64,000 nucleotides of DNA, taken from the NCBI GenBank assembly GCA_024362935.1, contig JANCRA010000001.1:60044930-60108929 (forward strand). The letters are read 5' to 3'. This document shows positions 1 to 13,100 of the stretch, one piece after another. The position numbers and the translations under genes were made by a program. The stretch is from Setophaga petechia (lineage: Eukaryota; Chordata; Aves; Passeriformes; Parulidae). Positions within the stretch are counted from its first letter, which is position 1, and each line of letters starts with the position of its first letter. A model generated the notes under the pieces. The model saw nothing but the letters and a program-made list of their open reading frames with translations, had not been told where the DNA came from and ran no database searches.

Positions 1-1039
1 GAAAGCAGGGCAGAGACCCTAGAATTTTTTTTGTTTTTTTGCAATATTTTTGGCCATCCCACTATTTGCAGATTGATGTTCTTGAAGTGCCTGAGCAAGT
101 GGTCTGGCTTTTCAGAATATTTTTTCTCTCATTAAGCCTCCTAATGGGCCTTTGAGGCACATTTCAGTATTTTATCATTATGTTTAACAGTTTTAGTAGT
201 TAGCTGTAAATGCGCTCGTGGCAGTCAACTGTTAATCATCCTTCCTAAGTCCTGCTTAGCACTGTGAGTATATTGAGGTAAATCACTACATGGTGTAAAT
301 GAACAGCAAGACCTGGTCTCCTTAAAAAAGAGGCTGGAAGACTGGGCTAGGGGCTGTCCATCCTACCCAGGAGAACATCCTGTGTGGTGCCAGTTTAGAC
401 CAGTGTTTGTCTATACAACAGGGACAGGGATTGTCTAGCTGCAAACAGTGTTTCAGCTGAGAAACTGATCCCCCTCTTCCCCTTTTCTTGTGGAGGCAGC
501 GTGGGATCGTGACCTCAGCGGGGAGGGAGTGGAAGGGGCTCAAGCACGGCTGGTGGAAACCCTTGTGAATTAGCTGTGGGTGTTCCAGCTGGCTGCACTG
601 ATGGAGTGGCGATGACAGCTGTTTCCAGATGTGTCAGGCAAACGTGGTGTTTGGGAATACACATGCCCAGGTAGAGCAAACCCCAGGAGTGGCTTTGCCT
701 CAAAGCCACCTCTGCTGCCTCAGCACCACCTGGGATCACCCTGCAGTGTGGACAGTGTGTGCCTGATCACAGGGAAGTTTTCCAGAGATGTTGTACTCAC
801 CTGGGGCTCTTGGAGGTTGGATTGTGTTGCTGTTGGAGCTGATGACTGGCCCTGCATGGCCTCGTCTTTCAGCTGTGTTTTGGAAGCTGTTGAGTGACAA
901 GTGCCAACACAGGGCCTGAGAAGCGTGTGGGAGGGAGGGGGCTTTGTTGCAGTCTGTCTCTGTGGAGCTATTTGAGATGTGCTGTCAAGACAGGACGTGC
1001 CCTGTGCTGCATGGGCCTGATTTCCAACTTCCTTTGCAG
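1..1039. other. Intron upstream of w1
   Basis: Non-coding stretch before the first exon in the window, ending in the acceptor TTCCTTTGCAG at 1029-1039. It has short T-rich runs near its start. I see no exon, recognisable transposon or promoter in it. The signal-peptide exon of FRAS1 must lie further upstream. Confidence 0.7.
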
Positions 1040-1147
1040 AATAACACCTCCTGGAAGCCGGATTCCTGCCAAGACTGCCGGTGCCGGAGCGGCGTTGTCA
1101 CCTGCCAGCCTACAGTCTGCAGAGCCCCTCAGTGTGACTTCCAGAAG
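1040..1147 (+). CDS. FRAS1: FRAS1 exon w1, VWC module 1 (part)
   Basis: 36 codons, phase 0 in and 0 out, donor AAG|GTAAGG. Encodes the central part of the first VWC module with the spacing SWKPDSCQDCRCRSGVVTC, followed by two further cysteines (VCRAPQC). Starts with the N-glycosylation sequon NNTS. The preceding conserved cysteine and tyrosine of this module must be on the upstream exon, outside the window. Confidence 0.93.
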
Positions 1148-4100
1148 GTAAGGGCTGAGTGCCTGTGGCTGCCCAGAGCCAGGCACGGGCTCTGAGTCCC
1201 TGCACTTCTCCTTGGAACGACAACACGTGGTGTGGGAAGCCTTTGTCCCCTTGGCTGCAGCCAGAGGCCGGGTGTTGGAGCAGCTTGATCCCAAAGGAAG
1301 CCCCTGATCTGGGCTCCAACCTCCCAGCATGAGCCTCCCTTCGTTTGGAGGTGGGGCTGGGGCTCCCTGGAAGGTGCAGATGGGCACTTTCCACTCTGCT
1401 GAGCAACAACAGAGCTGAGATTGTCTGTCCTCCAGTTTCTTCTTCCTCGTGATGGTTGCTGAGCTTTCCTTGTCTCCTGCTTGTCTTTGTCTGGGTCTTC
1501 ATTAATTGGCCATGGGATTGGTCTTGCATTAACATCTGGATTGCTGGGGTAGAGTACACAAATACCAGTGAAAAAGAGTGTTTTAAAGAGGCTGTCAGGA
1601 TAATTATATGGCTTTGTGAAGCAGGTTAAAATGTTTCCCAATATGACAGCGCTAATGAGGAAATAATTTTGATTCTTACTGGTTTTCCCCATTATTATTG
1701 CTGTGTATTGATTAAAACTAGACTGAACTAGTAGGAATTTTTGTGCTAAAGAGGAGGGAGATCAAGTGCTGTCATGGCACATGTAATAATGAGTGCACTA
1801 GATAAAATGATAAAAATCAGATAAATGATAAGGTAGCTACTTTAAAGCTCATAAAGGGAAATAGGTTTATAGTGTCAAGCGAATCTGTGTGACTCCTTGA
1901 CATGGGCAATCTCCAAGATAAAATGTTTAAGTGTTCCAAAAACATCTGGTCATTTAAACATTGAAAAGGATCACCAAGGATCTCAGAAGAAAAAAATCCT
2001 TTCATGCTTCAAGGCTAAACCACCAACAGAATAGCAAGGTCAGAAATCACCGTCTTTCTCTATGGTTTATTTCTTATCTACTCATTATGAGATTTATGCA
2101 AATATGGCTGATCTTGTTTCGGCAACATCTGTCCCATGTTTCTCAATGGCCTTTCAGTGAAGAACCTTGAGTTTTGTTTTTTATTCTTTGGAAACTGGTT
2201 CAGCTGAAGAATTCCCAACTGTACTCTCAGGGGTGTAAATTCTGCTGTTATTTTGAGACCACACTGTCAAACACATAAAGTGCTGTGCCACCTCTCAGCA
2301 AGGCAATGTAGTGTAACAGCATTCTGTATTTCACCTGAAATCTTTCCTTTCTGAGCTGAGAGCACCAGGTCCAGCCAGGCCTCATGGCTTCACTTGCATT
2401 TTAGAGTCCCTGTTTGATGTCAGCTGTTTATTGGAATCCTGTCTCTTTTCAGGGGGAAGTGCTCCAAATAGCCCCCAACAAGTGCTGCCCCCAGTGTGCC
2501 TCCCGAGCCGAAGGATTCTGCCAGCACGAGGGACAGACCCACAGCGTGAGTGCCCTGTCCACTGCCTCAGCAGGGACCATCCTTACCTGGTTTTAGCTCC
2601 CTGTTTGCTGCAGCCAGTGGAGGCTGCTGAGCTGGTGTGTGGGGGAAGGATGGATCTCTGCATTTGTATCCTGTCACTGCCAGAGAGTGGAATTTAGCAG
2701 GAGTTTGGTCAGCAGGATTTGCAGTTGCTGAGCAGTTGTGTGTCCTGTGTTGCTTAACGGGAGAAATTTCCCCACTTATTCCCTCCCCTTGCTGTTTCTG
2801 TGCTTGGCTGAGGCAGTGCAGTAACATCAGAAGGGGAGCAAAGCACAGAGAGCTTGACATATTAGCTGTGCTCAGAGAAGCTTTCCTCTCAGCAGCCACC
2901 TATGCTGCCAGAGATTGATTGCTGCTCTGCCACCTGGGTTCTGTGTTCTGTAATCCTGAATTATTCACAGAGCAGGTTCTGGGATGTGGTTCCACCTAGG
3001 GGGGCTGAAAGGCCAAAACAATCAGAATAAGTGTCTGGAGATGAGGAAAAAAATCAAGATTCATGGGTAGTAGTTAATGAATCATGTCAAACAACTGGCA
3101 AATGTAGAAAAATGGCTTAACAGCAAACTCAAGTCCTATGTGTGGTCTCTTACAGACTTTTCTGTTTGACAAGAGGCAAGTCAGGTCCAAATCTCAAGAA
3201 ATATGCTAAAATGCCCAGACATATTTTCAGGGCTGTGCATATTGGAGGGCTGTGTTCTTCACACCCGAGATGGATGTTGAAACCCTCTGTTCCAGCCTGA
3301 GGCATGGCCAGCATGAAGCTGGTACAAGCTATACAAAAGCTGGAACAGGAGGGGTAGCACACCCATCCTCTTCTCATGTTTCTTTGTGCCTGTCATTTGG
3401 TGACACTATGTTTTATCATAATACATTACATTTCTTCTTTGCTATTTCTGCATTTTCCTGTGCTGTTCTCCTGCTGCAGCTTTTGTCTTTTGGCTCTTTT
3501 TGAGCCTGTTCTTTGGGCAGGCATCCCCACAAAAAAGATATGGATGTATTCGTACCTCAATTGCATTTCACATCCCAATCCTGCTGCCACGTGGTCAGAA
3601 AACCACTTTTTATCAGTGCCAAGCCTCATCCTGGAGAGAGGAGGAACTTGAAAAGGAACAAGGCTTATTTCCAGCTCTCACTTTGCCCTTGGTTGTGTTG
3701 TGTGCAGCACGGCACGCAGTGGGCCAGCTCGGGATGTGTGCGGTGCTCCTGTGCCCACGGGAAGGTGACCTGCAGCCCCAGGACCTGCCCAGCCCTCACC
3801 TGTGGCCAAGGGCAGCTGCAGGACATTGCCCAGGGCTCCTGCTGTCCCAGATGTGTGGGCCCTGGTGGTGAGTACTGTCTGAGCTCAGAACCTCCTTTTA
3901 GCCCCAAATCTGGAAAGCTTTTCTGTTCTTGTGCAGTTTTGTTGGGGACACACTGGAGGCATGTCTTGTAACTCCCTTTCTCTCCTGCTGCCATCTTTAC
4001 ATTTTTAATGGCTTCACCCATGGGCCAAGAGGTGGGGGCAAGCTTTAAGCAGGGAACAGATGTGCCTAGTATGTCCTCATTTTGGAGATTGAAATTGGGA

Positions 4101-7100
4101 AAGAAACCTCAGGTATTTGCTGTGCACTTGGACTCCAAGTTCCAGAAATGCTTCTTCAGCTGTTGGGTGCCTTTTCTTGTAGAGTCCCAGTGGGAATGGT
4201 GCATCCAGAGCTCTTAACTCACAGCCCCTGGAAACTTGGGGGAATTGTTGCCCTCTTAACCTGCTTTGGCAGACTGCAGTTTGGAATTCTGAGATGCACA
4301 GGAGCTGTGTTTTAACTATGGGTGACAGAAAGGGATGAAAGGGCATTGGAAAATAAACCTCCCTCTTGTTTTCCTGTCCCTTAGAGCCTTGCTCCTTTGA
4401 TGGCCACGTGTTCCAGGATGGAGAGGGCTGGAGCCTGGGTCGGTGCTCCAGGTGTGTCTGCAGGGATGGTGCAGCTCAGTGCTCCACAGCTTCCTGCCAG
4501 CCTCTGCTCTGCAGCCAGGTCAGAACCCTCCAGCCTTCTGGGAACGTTCCTCAGCACCTCCTTTTCTGTGGGCACTGTGTGTTTCTCATGCTGGGGAGCA
4601 AATTAGCAAGCAAAGCTTCTGGGTGACAAGTGGGTGGTTTGGAAAAGAGATATTTGCCCTGCAGAAATGGTGTGGAATGATGGTGAAGCCTGTGTCTGTT
4701 CCCTAATACTTTCTTTCCCCATCATTTCATTTTTATCATCCCTTTGCTGGTTAATTAGGCAAAAATTCTGTCTAAAGAAACTGCTTTTTGTTTTCCACTC
4801 AAAAAAATTGATATGGAGTTGATCAGGAGATGTTTTTATTTCTGTTGAGTGAAGGAATGAAAACACTAGATTTATAATGGGGTTTAACTTTACAAATTTC
4901 AATGTTTGGTTTGCAGCTGGAAAGCTTGATCTGCAGATCTTATTACTGTTTTTTTTTTTTTTTTTTGTACAAGAACTCTAGAAGTGCATTTGAGAGTAGT
5001 CAGCTGTGGATGAAATTCCCCTTTTGCCTTCAGAAATACAAGGAAACTTGAGCTGAAAGAAAAGTCTCAGAGTAGTGTTCCTTCTGTCTGTTTGTGTTTA
5101 GAAAACAACAAAACTGGGAAGAGGAGTTAGGCAAGCTCATGGTTTTAGTCCAGTTAGGAGAACAGGGACACTGCTGTCTCCAAGGTCCTTGCTGTGGACG
5201 AGTAAAGAGTTTTTAGCATTTATGCAGGGATCAACACAGCCAAAACCCTACAAGACTCTACACAGCATTAACACAGGGTTAGGAAAGGCAGCAAACTGTT
5301 CACAGTACTCCAGACTCTGGGCAAATCACTCAGATTTTGCAATTCTTGTCATTGTGTTGAAGGGTGTGACTATGCTCTTTGGGTCTTTTTCATGGGGCCC
5401 ACTGTACCCTGGTTTTGGGCCCCTTGGTGTACTCCTTTGCAGCAGCATGCTTGGAACTGTTTCCCTGGAAATCCTTGCCTCTGACCTTGACTTTATGTTT
5501 TAGGGACTGCCATTTTCCAAGTATTTTTGATATATCTAATGATGAATCCAGGAGCTCCCTGAATGAGAACTCTTCACTGAGAAAATCAAAAGCAGTACTC
5601 ACAAACCTTTTTCTCTGTTGATACTTTTCCAGCTTTCTGTTACTGGACAGATGTTTGGAAAATTAACACTTTTTTTTTTTTTTTTGGTAGATGAAACCCC
5701 ACCTCTTAGTGTGTGAGTGTGTGTTAATTGTGTTTTGCTTTGTCCTGAGATATTCCATTAGTATTCATTTACTAAGTACTCTGCATTAAAAGGAATTTAT
5801 GCCTGCTTTAGATCCCTCCTTTCCCACTCCAAGTGGACTGGCATTACCTGTTGAGCCATTGCACTAATGTTTAATCAGCTAATCATTAGGATCTAATTTA
5901 TGGAATCAGGAGTGACTGGGTTGTTGCTGGGATGTATTTGAGAGTAATTGGGTGGCAGCATCCAAGTTAATGCAGCAGAAAGCCAGTTCTGATGGTGTTC
6001 CAGGCATTTCCTACCAAGGACATGTCCCACTGGAAGGGGCATTAACAGGATGTGCAAAGAACCTGTTCTGATCTCAGCCAAACCAAAGATTTTCTTGCAT
6101 GGGCCTTTATCTCTGTCCCTTCCTTTGTTCTCCACTCCACAAAAGCCAAGACAAAAATTGTCCCAGAATTGAACTCCCATCTTCCATCTTTCTCATAACT
6201 TTGCTCTTCCCTAGGAGCTGAGCAAGAAGAATGCCAAAAATTCCTGTTGCATACCACCAAAATACACCAAAAAAGGTCTTTTAACTCTGCTGGGAAATTT
6301 TGCTTGGTAACTTTTGTGCAAAGTCTTCCACTATTTCTTTGGGAGCTCAGGGTTTGACTAATGAACAGTGCTATTCCCAGCTGTAGGATGTACATGGACT
6401 GGGGGCAGTGGAATTAGCCAGGTTTTGGATGGTTGGAGTTGAGGCACACAGGAAAAGTAATATTGGTGTAAAGTGCCAGCATTTTCCAACATGATTTAAA
6501 TCCATCGTAAAAAAATTGAAATTGGAAAAATCCAGTTTTAAGCATAATTTAGCATCTGCACAGACAGTATGGATGGATTTAACTAAAGCAGTGCAGATGC
6601 CTGAGAGGTGGTGAGTGTAAATCACACCTTCAAAACCTCAAAATGTGGCAATTCCAGAAAAAAACTTCTCTCATCCATCTCCTGCTTTATTGTGCTTCCC
6701 TGCACAGCTGTATAATTATTTTTTTCCTCTGTATACCTGAATGTAAGCACTTTATGTCATGTGTATGAATTTATCTGCATCTCTCTATGTATTCACACCT
6801 CAGTTGCCATCTAAATAAGCCCAGAAAATGAGGTGGAGAAAACATCTTTAAAGCCTTTTACTCTGCTCCTGTGCTGCTTTTTGGGCCAAAATGAAGCCCT
6901 GAGTGGCAGAGGGTTATCCCATGGATGCTAAATGCCTGGAATTCCAAGCACTGATGTTCATGCTTTCTTTTCCTCTGTTTAGGAGGAAGTCATGGTTCTG
7001 TCTCCTGGAAAATGCTGCCCAGAATGTGTCCCCAAGCCCTGCTCGGTATCAGGAAGAACATTCCAGGTGACTTGTGACAAACCACACCAAAACCACTCCC

Positions 7101-10100
7101 AGTTTTTGGCACATCTCTCTTTCCCTTCTCCCCAGCCTCTGACTGTGTGCCAGCACTGATAGCTTACTACAAACACTGCTTTTTTCCCTCCTGGCAAGGC
7201 AGGAGAGCTGAAAGAAATCAGGACTTGATAAGAATTTGCTGGCCAAAGCAGATGAGACACTTTCTTTCCACGCTCGTTTTGAAGGAGGAAAGCAGAAAGC
7301 ACTGGTGGTCAAAGTATTTATAGCTTTCATTGTGTCATCTGGAATAATTGAGTGCATTATTTAATGAATGTGGGGTTTTCTGTCAATGATTTTTTTTGGC
7401 TAATAATAGTAGTTTAGGCCTCCCCAATGCCACTAGCTTGCAATTAATGAGAAATACACACCCACGGTGTGATCTAGACCTCAGCCCCTCTTCTTCCTGT
7501 TTGCTGAGCATGTACAGATCAGCATTTTTTAAAGAAAGTTTATTATCTGATGCAGACTTGCAGAAGGAGCCATCATATTCCATAAGCAGCTCAGGTTTCT
7601 GGAAGGAATTTGGTTGTTTTCCAAGAGTGTTTAACAACTCTATCCATGTTCTTTTTCAACAGCACGGGGAGCAGTGGCAAAAAAATGCCTGCATTACGTG
7701 TGTGTGTCAGAGAGGGGAAGTCAGGTGTCTGAGGGAGACCTGTGGCTCTGTCACCTGTGAGGAGGTACTGCAAAATCACCCACCTCTGACAGCCCAGCTG
7801 CACTTCTGCTGTGCCAGGGGCCTCAGAGAGCCCTGCTCACTGCTGGGTGCTGTTTCCAGGGGCAGAGCAAGGTGCAGCGCCCTGGGAAGTGCTGTGAGGA
7901 GTGTGTGTCTTCCAAAGGGAGCTGCTTGGATGGTGGCACCATCAGGTACCACGGGGAGATGTGGAACAACACCCTCTGTGACTTCTGCATGTGCCAGGAG
8001 GGAGAAGTCACCTGCCAGGGAGCTGAATGTGCCAAAGTGGAGTGTGCCAAGGTGAGAAAGGCTTTCTTCTCAAGGCTTGGGATTTTATTTTTTCCCCTCC
8101 CTTTTTCTTGTTTCTCAACTTGAGACACTCGAAGAACCAGCCCTTGTTTTGTGCAATCCCCTCAAAAATATTTCACAGAGGAGAGCAAACCTGGAATTTC
8201 CCATGCAAGTTTGCATAGTGGGCTTCTACTGTGAAGCAAATCCAGTTAATTTAACTTGGATTCCCTCCCATGCTGTGTCTGCCTGCTGTAGTGGAGGGTC
8301 AGACACACAGGGGATTCAGTGGTGATCACTGGACTTACCAGGAGGTGAACTTGGGGAAAATGTGCAGGTCAGAGATGGTTAAAAGCCTAAAAAATGTTCC
8401 TTTTATCCTCATTCTGCGTGCTGCAGTGGCCTTCAGGAAGGTAGTTGGATATGGAAGTCAGTGTTCTACTTTTCTTCATTTTTTCCATGTCACTCTCAGC
8501 ATGGAAGGGAGGCTGGTAAGGTGTTTTATTCCCAGTGCTGTTTACTCCAAAACTAATACCCTCCCTGCCAGGTTATGTTATATTTGCTCTGCAGAGGATG
8601 TGCAAAATGCATTAGATAGGGTTGAATGCTTCCCCCACATGCTTTGAATTGGCTTTTTTTGCAGTGGGATAAGACTTCTGTGTTGTCTGTCACTGCACAG
8701 GCTGAGAGGATTTGGACTGGTCATCCTGGAGAAGAGAACACTTTGGGTGACCTAATCATAGTTTCCAGTACCTGAGGGGCTCCAAGAAACATGGAGACTT
8801 TTTGCAAGGGTCTGGAGTGACACAATAAGAGGTCATGGCTTCACACTGACAGAAAGTAGGTTTAAATTGGATATTGGGAACAAATCCTTCCTGTGAAGGT
8901 GGTGAGGCCCTGGCACAGGTTGCCCAAAGAAGCTGTGGCTGCCCCATTCCTGGAAGTGTCCAAGGCCACTTGTCCCTTCCAGCCCAAACCTTTCTGTGTT
9001 TCTGTGATCTGTTTTAATTGGTGGGTTCTTACCTGTTTTATACCTACTGCTCCACAGTGTCAGTGAGGAAAAGGGGAAGAATTGTGACCTCCTGGGTTTT
9101 CTGCATCAGTGGTGATGCTTTTCTGGTGACCCTGCCTGTGTGTGTTAACTCTTGAGCAGCAGCAGCAGCAGCAGCAGCAGCACCCTTGTGGTATGTCTGA
9201 GGTCCAGCCAAAACCCAGCATAATGGTTTCACTGGATTAGCTTGTTTTAATGAGTGTTCAAAGGAGTTAAAACCCCCACATGGGCTCCCAAATGGGACTC
9301 AAAAGGGTGCATCAAGGCATGAAAGTGGATGTTCACCTGTGGCTGTGCCTTTGAAAGAGCCAAAATGCCCTGAGTGTGGGACCCAAAGTCACCCCTGGCG
9401 TGCTGCTGCTGCTGATCACGGGAGCTGAAACTGCTCAGAGAGATTTTGCTGGATGAAAAGTCATGGTTGCCATAAAATCTCGTGCACTTGCAGCTGTCTG
9501 AGTGAGCTGCCTGCGTGCTCCTGGCTATAAATTGGATCATTTACACTAATGATGATGGCCTGCTGTCATGGCTCAGTGGGGAGGATTAGTTAACATTCAT
9601 GCTCACATCTTGGGTACTGACAAAAAAAAATCCACTGTTCAGAAAAGCCAGGGGTGTCTTCCAGAACAACAGCTGGAGATGTTAACGTGTAGGTTCAAAA
9701 CCCCTCAAGTCATATTCAGTCCTGGTTTGCCTCAGTAGTGCAATGTGTGCATTAATTAATTACAAGAAAATGTTTGCTCAGAAAGCAAATGCCATGTTTT
9801 CTTTCTCCTTTGTATTTTCCTTCTAAAGTTGCAGATCTGTTTACTCAGGCACCTGACTCAATAAACCAGAGCCAGTGTGAAGCCAGGAGCTCTTGGATTT
9901 CTCTCCTCACAAGTCACAATTAATTTCCTGGTCACATCCTCCTACTGGAAGTGTAATGAGGCCACAGATAGGAACTGTAAGAGGTTCAGCTCCAAACCCT
10001 TTCAAACAAACTCGCCCAGCAAAGTGTCTGTGGTGATTCTCACCTAATCCTCAAAAAGCCATTTTCAGCAGGCTGTGAGCATGTTTTCCACCTGGAATAT

Positions 10101-13100
10101 GATCAATCTCTCTGCAGCAAAGCCACAAGTTATCTCCCACAGCCTCTCCCTTTTCTGAGCCTTGGCAGAGCAGCATAGCTGCATTTTTTTGGGGCTAGGC
10201 AAGCCGTGTTCCATGGATAGCTGCTCCCAGTTTTCCTATAGCTTCTGTTTATGGATGTGGGTGGGGATGGCAGAGTTTACAGTACACAGCAGTGACATGA
10301 GATCCAAACCCTGCCAAAGGCATTTTGGAGTAATTGAAGAGCAGAGATGTATAGAAGCAGCAGGGAGAGATTTGGGCTGTGTGTGGTCCTCGGAGACTAG
10401 GAACCAGGTGGTTCCTCCTCTGTTCCCCTGCTCAGGAACACACCAGGGATGCCAGAGTGTGGCCTGGCTTAGGTGTTCTTCCTTGGTGACCCTAGCAATG
10501 ACCAGTGCTGCTGCTGCCCTGTCTATGTCTTTAATAATTCCCACACAAAGATTTGAGTGTGCCAGTGTGGCACCGGGAGAATGATCCTGGAACAAACACC
10601 CAACTGGCATAAATCAGAAAAACTTACTGGTAATCTTGGAAACCAGAACTGTTTCTTGTGAGCTGTGTCCTGGTTCCCTAGGAAAAAGAAATCTCTCTCT
10701 TTTCTAAATATTCAGCTTCCACTTGGGCACAAAGAGTCGTGAATTGGGGCACTTTATTCCTTTCTCCTGCTGCTAAATTCTTATCTTCAAACTGAAGTTA
10801 TTTAAGTGGAATCTGTGGAGCTGTACAGTTGTGACAAAGAACAGGCTTTTTCCATCTGGGATAAATAGAGCATGTGCTTTGAAATTCTCTTGGGGAAGTA
10901 AAAGTAGAACATTGAAAAGGAAGGTAAGCCTCTATGCCTTGAAGTCCTGAGGTTGGCCTAGTGAAATCCCAGTGATCCATGGTAAAAAGGGGGAGTATTT
11001 CTCTGTGGGATTTGGGGATGAGGTAATGGCCTTAGCGCTGAATTCCGAGGCCTTTCCTGGGGTTTATTCTGCAGCTGCAGTATTGGCCAAGCACGTTTTC
11101 CAACCTCTGCCTACAGAGGTGAAGTGGGATAGGGAGAAGATAAGGTGAAATTAGATATTGGAGATTGCATTCCAGGACAAGAGCTGTTCTGCCTCGGCAT
11201 TCCACAGTGGTTTTGGCAGTGTTGATTCCGTTGGAATTGCTGCAACCTTTCTCTTCTTCTCAGGGTGAAGAATTAATTCACTTAGAGGGGAAGTGCTGTC
11301 CTGAATGTATCTCCAGCCATAGTGACTGTGTTTACAAAGAGCATACCAAAGCTGTGAGTACCCTTGTACAGGATTGCAGCAGGGAATAGTGAGTTCTGCT
11401 CACAAAGGTTTGGAGAGGCTGGCTCTCCCCCTCTGGTTCTGAGAAGGATATTATTTGCAAGTGTGGTACCAAATAATCCATTATTATAGTCTGCAGATTG
11501 CTTTTGCAGTTTGCAGAAAGACTTGTGTGCATCTGCTGCAGAATTTCAGTTTTCCTTGGTCCCCCCTCTGTGCAGCTCAATCAATCATTTTCCTTTAATA
11601 TTTAATATCCCTACTCAGAGGTTTCCTGCACATTTCATAATGATAGTTGATTTTAATCCTATCAAGCAGAAGCTACAGAGCTGGGGCAGTCTGTAGTTTC
11701 TGCCAGTGTATCCCACTGATTATAATCTTTACTGCAACAGGAGCCCATTATTAGTATTTTCAAGGAATTTCCCTCTGAAGTTAAAGAGAAAAGAGGGAAC
11801 ATTGATTATCTCGGTTTAAATATTCCAGCAGTGGACTTTTCATTGCCCTCACTGATTAGGGCTGGAGCTGATAGCTGCTCCTTGCCAACAAAAGTGGGAA
11901 ATGGGAAATTTAACGTTGTGTGGGTCTATTTTTTTTTATGCTGAGCCTTTCTTTGCTCAGATCCCTTTCTCTGCCCCAGGTGAGGTAAAACACTGAGGAG
12001 TGAGTTTTTTTCCAGCTGGTCCTTTCTGAGAGAGGAACTGGTAAAAAAGCTTTGTGAGCGTTTGAAATGCCTGCTGTCTCTTTTCTGTACCGTTTCACCC
12101 TTTGCATGCCTGGCAAAGGAGGCTTTCTGAAGGCGTGTTCCTCCCGCAGGACGGGCAGAGCTGGGCAGAGGGGCCGTGCCGGGAGTGCGAGTGCCGGGAT
12201 GCGGCGGTGACCTGCTTCCAGCGCTCCTGCCCGCCCTGCCCGCGGGGCAGCCGGCCCCGGGAGGCCAAGGGACACTGCTGCCCCCGCTGCCTGCCAGGTA
12301 CAGAGCCAGGGCAGCCCTTGCCTGCTTCTGGAACCCCTGCAGCCCTCCTTCCCTCTGCACCACTCTTATCTAACCCCAGTCTGCAGTCGCTGGTTAACTC
12401 TACAATTTAGCTCTTAGATAAGTGTGAGGCTCCCAGTGACTTCCCCTGAAACGTTTTGTCTTTTTTCTTCCACTGCTCCTTTCTTGAATCCCAGCGTGAG
12501 TTTTGGAGTTTATGGGCTCCTGATTATTTCTTGGGAGTGGGAAGAAGAAAGACTGTGCACACTCTGTTAATGCCACAAGCTCACCTGAGGCTGACTGGCT
12601 GCCAGTTAATAATTGTTTGGCAAGACTAGCCTAGCCTTGGCTTATATGATAATTTTGCCTATAAATTCCTTTTTCTCCAGGATATTGTCATTCCCCTGGA
12701 TTTACATTTCATGGTTGGGAGACTTTAGCTGTGGGTTGCTCGTTCTTTTTGGTAGCTCTTCTTGTTGCAGTCACATAACTTTGGTTTTATCAGAGTGCTC
12801 CAGTTAATGCTTTATCTCAGTAAAAAAGAAAATAGCTTCACAGTTTAATTGTGCTGGAGTGCCCGGGCACATTTGCCATCTTCTTGTTTTAAAGCTTGTT
12901 ATTTGCAGTATGCTAATGGAAATGCAAAGCACTAGAGATAGAAAAGTGAAGGAAACAGGCTTTAGAAAGTTCTGATGGAATTGTCCTGGATTTTTGAGAC
13001 AGAACAGCATCTGCACAGGCTGCTGAGGAAGGGATAGATGATAGAGTATTCTTACCACCTCTTCCTTCTCCTTATCAAGAATTGCCTCTGTCTGCTGGTT

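Larger units (their letters stand above)
8052..11263. other. Intron after w7
   Basis: 3212 bases. Holds a CR1 3' fragment (8701-9010) and a GCA repeat (9156-9182), listed separately. The remainder, from 9190 on, shows no exon, RNA gene or element I can name. A 140-codon open frame at 10162-10584 has no recognisable protein family and I do not call it a gene. Confidence 0.65.

Noticed and set aside
7765..7859. Retention of the 95-base intron after w6
   Set aside because: The intron is open, but its length is not a multiple of three, so retention would shift the frame of w7.
11354..12149. Possible missing microexon between w8 and w9
   Set aside because: I expected extra residues from memory of the mammalian linker. 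However, w8 and w9 join in phase and give the same 12-residue Cys-to-Trp spacing as VWC4 and VWC5, and no convincing in-phase small exon was seen.
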